A stretch of DNA of 64,000 nt from Gammaproteobacteria bacterium (GTDB lineage Bacteria > Pseudomonadota > Gammaproteobacteria > Ga0077554 > Ga007554), in NCBI GenBank assembly GCA_021731145.1, contig JAKFXX010000003.1:58825-122824 (forward strand), in the 5' to 3' direction. Positions 60,641 through 64,000 of this stretch are shown in pieces. The translations under genes were made by a program, and so were the position numbers. Numbering within the stretch: the stretch's first letter is position 1; each line of letters opens with the position of its first letter. The notes below the pieces were generated by a model. It saw only the letters and a program-made list of their open reading frames with translations. It did not search any database and had not been told where the DNA came from.

Positions 60641-61345
60641 CTATTTCTGAAAAACTTGTAGCCACCGCCCATAGAACGTGTCCGCAACCTCGTGTAGATC
60701 GCTGACGCGGGCCTCCAGGTTCTTCGTCATCTGTGCCGCGCTTTGCACGCTTTCGGAAGGGGCGGCAAGTTCATCCGGGGAGCAGCGCGCCCATTCACGC
60801 ACCATCTCTGGCGTCATTTCTACGTGGCATTGAAGAGCGAGGATATTGCCAATGACGAAAGCCTGGTTAGTGCAATACCGGCTTTGCAGGATGCGCGTCG
60901 CTCCATCAGGGATCGTGAAGGTTTCGCCGTGCCAGTGGAACATTTCCATCTCTTGGGGTAAATCACCCAGCCATTCGCGCGCCACGGCGTTATCTACCCT
61001 CTGCGCCGCGTGCCAGCCGATCTCTTTCACGGGATTCGCCGTTATCTTGCCACCCAGCGCCTTGCAGATGAGCTGGCCGCCCAGGCAATGGCCCAGCACC
61101 GGCATGTCTATCTCGGCGGCGCGGCGGATCAAGGCCAGCTCTTCATCGATCCACGGCAGCGCATCGTTGACGCTCATGTTGCCGCCCATGAAGACCAAGC
61201 CGCTGGTGCTATCGAGATTGTCGGGGATGGCATCGCCCTGGTCGATGCGGATGAGCTGGTAAGGGATGGTGTATTTGTCCAATACCTCGGTAAGATAGCC
61301 GGGGCCTTCGTGCTCAAGGTGCCGGAAAATATAAAGTGGTTTCAT
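60641..61345 (-). CDS. Class I glutamine amidotransferase-like protein
   Basis: About 234 residues with the Cys nucleophile in [16 protein letters not shown] and a late His-Glu region ([13 protein letters not shown]). It fits the GMP-synthase-like stand-alone GATase1 group, with ammonia-transfer or gamma-glutamyl hydrolase activity possible. The ATG at 61345 begins at [16 protein letters not shown]; the frame open to 61420 is extra. It is divergent from the phosphoketolase gene by 136 nt. Confidence 0.88.
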   Translation of the reverse strand: MKPLYIFRHLEHEGPGYLTEVLDKYTIPYQLIRIDQGDAIPDNLDSTSGLVFMGGNMSVNDALPWIDEELALIRRAAEIDMPVLGHCLGGQLICKALGGKITANPVKEIGWHAAQRVDNAVAREWLGDLPQEMEMFHWHGETFTIPDGATRILQSRYCTNQAFVIGNILALQCHVEMTPEMVREWARCSPDELAAPSESVQSAAQMTKNLEARVSDLHEVADTFYGRWLQVFQK

Positions 61346-61481
61346 GTTATGCGCCCTTGATTTGTGTGTTTGGATGTTTTGGCAATATCTGAAGTTTCGC
61401 AGGGGTGTATTATCACCCAAAGTGAGGCGGGATTGGCTTAACGACCAGTATTACTGCCATAAATGTAAAACGGAGCGACTG

Positions 61482-63848
61482 ATGATGGAAACCACGATGA
61501 TGTTTGATGAATTGCGAAAGATGCACGCCTATTGGTGCGCGGCCAACTACCTTTCAGTGGGGCAGATCTATTTGCTCGACAACCCGCTGTTGCAAGAACC
61601 TTTGAAGCTGGAGCACATCAAGCCAAGACTGCTCGGTCATTGGGGCACGACGCCGGGTCTAAACTTCATCTACGTTCACATGAATCGCGTGATCAAGGCC
61701 TATGATCTCAACGTCGTCTATATCGCCGGCCCCGGCCACGGCGGCCCAGGGCTGGTTGCGAACACCTATCTGGAGGGTACCTACAGTGAGGTATACCCCA
61801 ATATTTCGCAAAATGCAGAGGGGATGAAAAAACTGTTTAAGCAGTTCTCATTCCCGGGCGGCATTCCCAGCCATGTTGCCCCTGAGACGCCCGGTTCGAT
61901 CCACGAGGGGGGAGAGCTGGGGTATGCCCTGTCGCACGCCTATGGCGCAGCCTTCGATAATCCTGACCTTGTCGTTGCCTGTGTGGTAGGTGATGGTGAG
62001 GCGGAAACGGGGCCCTTGGCGACGGCGTGGCATTCGAACAAGTTTCTCAATCCGATCCACGATGGAGCGGTGCTGCCCATCCTGCATCTGAACGGTTACA
62101 AAATCGCCAATCCCACTGTGCTGGCACGCCTTTCTCATGAAGAACTGGAGAGCCTGTTCATCGGCTATGGCTATAAACCTTATTTCGTCGAGGGCGATGA
62201 TCCGGAAATCATGCACCCGTTGATGGCGGCCACACTGGATAACGCCATTGCGGAGATCAAGGCGATCCAGCATGAAGCACGTGTCACTGGCCATGCGACA
62301 CGCCCGCGTTGGCCGATGATTGTTTTGCGTTCACCCAAGGGATGGACGGGGCCGAAACAGGTTGATGGTTTGAAGATGGAAGGTTTTTGGCGCTCGCATC
62401 AGGTGCCTCTCGCGGATATGGCAAGCAAGCCGGAGCACATCACGCTGCTCGAGGCATGGATGAAGAGCTATAAGCCGGAAGAACTCTTCGACGCACATGG
62501 AACACTCAAGGCCGAGCTGGCCGAGCTTGCGCCCGCGGGCGTGCGGCGTATGGGGGCAAATCCTCACGCCAATGGCGGCGTCCTGCTCAAGGATTTAAGC
62601 TTGCCGGATTTTCGTGAGTACGCGGTAGATGTACCCAAGCCCGGTCAAGCATTGGCGGAAACCACGCGGGTCATGGGACGATTCCTGCGCGATGTGATGA
62701 AGGTCAACAGCGAGAATCGCAATTTCCGTGTGATGGGTCCGGACGAGACGGCGTCGAATCGCCTTGATGCCCTGTTCGAGGTGACAGACCGCGCCTGGAT
62801 GGCCGAAATCCTGCCTGAGGACGAACACCTTTCTCCTGATGGACGAGTGATGGAAATCCTGAGCGAGCACACATGCCAGGGTTGGCTCGAAGGCTATTTG
62901 CTTACGGGGCGTCACGGGCTGTTTTCCTGTTACGAGGCGTTCATACACATCATTGATTCGATGTTCAATCAACACGCCAAGTGGCTCAAGGTCACCAGCA
63001 AAGAAATCCCCTGGCGGCGCCCCATTGCCTCGCTCAATTACTTGCTGACCTCCCACGTCTGGCGCCAGGATCACAACGGCTTCTCTCATCAAGATCCGGG
63101 CTTCATCGACCATGTGGTAAATAAAAAGGCCGATGTGATCCGTGTTTATCTGCCGCCCGACGCCAATACGCTGCTTTATGTCACTGACAAAGTGTTGCGC
63201 AGCCGCAATCTCATCAATGTGATCGTGGCGGGCAAAAGCGAGCAACCCCAATGGCTGGATATGGACGACGCGATCAAACATTGCACCACAGGCATTGGCA
63301 TGTGGGAGTGGGCAAGCAACGATCAGGATGGCGAGCCTGATGTGGTGATGGCTTGTGCAGGCGATGTGCCCACGCTTGAGACGCTGGCTGCGGTGGATTT
63401 GCTGCGCACGCATCTGCCGCAACTGAAGATTCGCGTTATCAACGTGGTAGACCTGATGACACTACAGCCGCAGGAGGAACATCCGCATGGCCTGTCAAAC
63501 AGGGACTTCGACACCCTGTTTACCACAGACACGCCCATCATATTCGCCTATCACGGCTATCCCTGGCTGATCCACCGCCTGACCTACCGCCGCACCAACC
63601 ATAAAAACCTTCATGTGCGGGGATACAAGGAGGAGGGCACCACGACCACCCCTTTCGATATGGCAGTACGCAACGACCTGGACCGCTTCCATCTGGTTGC
63701 CGATGTGATAGACCGCGTGCCCACGCTCGGCTATACCGCCGCCCATCTGAAGCAGCTCATCCGCGACAAGTTGATCGAACACAAGCAGTACATTACCACC
63801 TATGGGCAAGATATGCCGGAAATCCGGGATTGGAAGTGGTCTTGTTAG
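61482..63848 (+). CDS. xfp: Phosphoketolase
   Basis: About 788 residues, the family length, with phosphoketolase signatures near the N-terminus ([17 protein letters not shown]), [17 protein letters not shown], the TPP-binding [15 protein letters not shown], and conserved late blocks ([20 protein letters not shown]). It splits xylulose-5-phosphate and/or fructose-6-phosphate into acetyl-phosphate and a sugar phosphate. The ATG at 61482 has GGAG about 8 nt upstream. The open frame back to 61344 lacks a ribosome site. It is divergent from the GATase gene. Which sugar phosphate is preferred cannot be told. Confidence 0.94.
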   Translation: MMETTMMFDELRKMHAYWCAANYLSVGQIYLLDNPLLQEPLKLEHIKPRLLGHWGTTPGLNFIYVHMNRVIKAYDLNVVYIAGPGHGGPGLVANTYLEGTYSEVYPNISQNAEGMKKLFKQFSFPGGIPSHVAPETPGSIHEGGELGYALSHAYGAAFDNPDLVVACVVGDGEAETGPLATAWHSNKFLNPIHDGAVLPILHLNGYKIANPTVLARLSHEELESLFIGYGYKPYFVEGDDPEIMHPLMAATLDNAIAEIKAIQHEARVTGHATRPRWPMIVLRSPKGWTGPKQVDGLKMEGFWRSHQVPLADMASKPEHITLLEAWMKSYKPEELFDAHGTLKAELAELAPAGVRRMGANPHANGGVLLKDLSLPDFREYAVDVPKPGQALAETTRVMGRFLRDVMKVNSENRNFRVMGPDETASNRLDALFEVTDRAWMAEILPEDEHLSPDGRVMEILSEHTCQGWLEGYLLTGRHGLFSCYEAFIHIIDSMFNQHAKWLKVTSKEIPWRRPIASLNYLLTSHVWRQDHNGFSHQDPGFIDHVVNKKADVIRVYLPPDANTLLYVTDKVLRSRNLINVIVAGKSEQPQWLDMDDAIKHCTTGIGMWEWASNDQDGEPDVVMACAGDVPTLETLAAVDLLRTHLPQLKIRVINVVDLMTLQPQEEHPHGLSNRDFDTLFTTDTPIIFAYHGYPWLIHRLTYRRTNHKNLHVRGYKEEGTTTTPFDMAVRNDLDRFHLVADVIDRVPTLGYTAAHLKQLIRDKLIEHKQYITTYGQDMPEIRDWKWSC

Positions 63849-63931
63849 ATGAGGTGGTTTGACTTCGTGCCTACTAACAAGAAACAAATAAAGGATACCG
63901 CGCAGGTTATTTTTGTACGATAATGCGGTCT

Positions 63932-64000
63932 ATGAAATACGACGCACGCAAATTATCGACAGACGAACAAGCGCTACTGAGAAGACTCGCAGTCCAGCGC
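63932..64000 (+). mobile_element. 5' end of an IS630-type transposase gene (cut by window edge)
   Basis: The last 69 nt translate to MKYDARKLSTDEQALLRRLAVQR, matching the helix-turn-helix N-terminus of IS630-family transposases. The element continues beyond the window. Its left terminal repeat should lie in 63849-63931; an imperfect palindromic stretch (ACCGC...TGCGGT, 63897-63930) may belong to it. The family call rests on 23 residues. Confidence 0.65.

Overview
The window is an ordinary, gene-dense stretch of a gammaproteobacterial chromosome. The main clues are an Rsd/AlgQ-type sigma-70 regulator, the dapA-bamC-(MBL)-purC and lgt-thyA-folA gene orders, a YbiT-type ABC-F protein, RhlE, a YaiL/DUF2058 protein and a tRNA-Asn. 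No genus can be fixed from sequence alone. A phosphoketolase, a nitrate ABC importer, many cyclic-di-GMP and HD-type signalling proteins and a membrane cytochrome c suggest an environmental, metabolically versatile organism.

Layout. 1-1.3 kb: a cut-off lipoprotein, a His-rich DUF2231 membrane protein and a small His/Cys-rich exported protein. 1.3-6.8 kb: a minus-strand lipid-looking block, made of an ACP/fatty acyl-AMP ligase/acyltransferase fusion, an alpha/beta hydrolase, a membrane protein and a ceramidase-like membrane hydrolase. 7-15 kb: housekeeping and small conserved genes (Rieske ferredoxin, RluA-like protein with an altered active site, DUF1003, YvlD-like, HDOD, tRNA-Asn, LEA lipoprotein, DUF2058, ybiT, rhlE). 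15.7-23 kb: a signalling block (DUF917 plus PAS-GGDEF-EAL, an HD-GYP protein and a two-component pair). 23-28 kb: SET protein, Rsd, acyltransferase, a composite intergenic repeat and ppsA. 28-31 kb: molybdenum-cofactor genes moaB-moeA-mobA with a GST inserted at the end. 31-37.5 kb: nitrate assimilation regulation and uptake. 38.5-50 kb: purC/bamC/dapA, a two-domain kinase, a Bax-like glucosaminidase, a polysaccharide deacetylase, folA-thyA-lgt and rlmI. 50-54.7 kb: a VapBC-like pair, then an operon with an FMN glutamate-synthase-like protein, a CBS protein, a PII-like protein and two DUF1538 membrane proteins. 55-64 kb: a large secreted beta-helix protein, WrbA, a LysM lipoprotein, YqhA, a cytochrome c, a GATase, phosphoketolase, and the 5' end of an IS630-type transposase at the window edge.

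The best-supported regulatory story is the nitrate block. A nasT-like ANTAR gene is followed by a leader with two hairpins, both carrying six-base loops with A at position 1 and G at position 4. A 20-bp-stem intrinsic terminator comes next, then nrtABC and a porin. Upstream of nasT lies a near-consensus sigma-54 promoter with an NtrC-like site. The gene before it, a PDC/Cache-type membrane sensor, has a weaker sigma-54 match and shares an identical 12-mer with the nasT NtrC-like site. No NasS and no nitrate or nitrite reductase is seen here. The adjacent Mo-cofactor genes fit a need for a molybdenum nitrate reductase encoded elsewhere.

The best candidates for undescribed biology are the DUF1538/PII-like/CBS/GltB-like operon, the NasT system with a PDC sensor next to it, the DUF917 plus cyclic-di-GMP pair, and the ACP-FAAL-acyltransferase/ceramidase-like lipid block.
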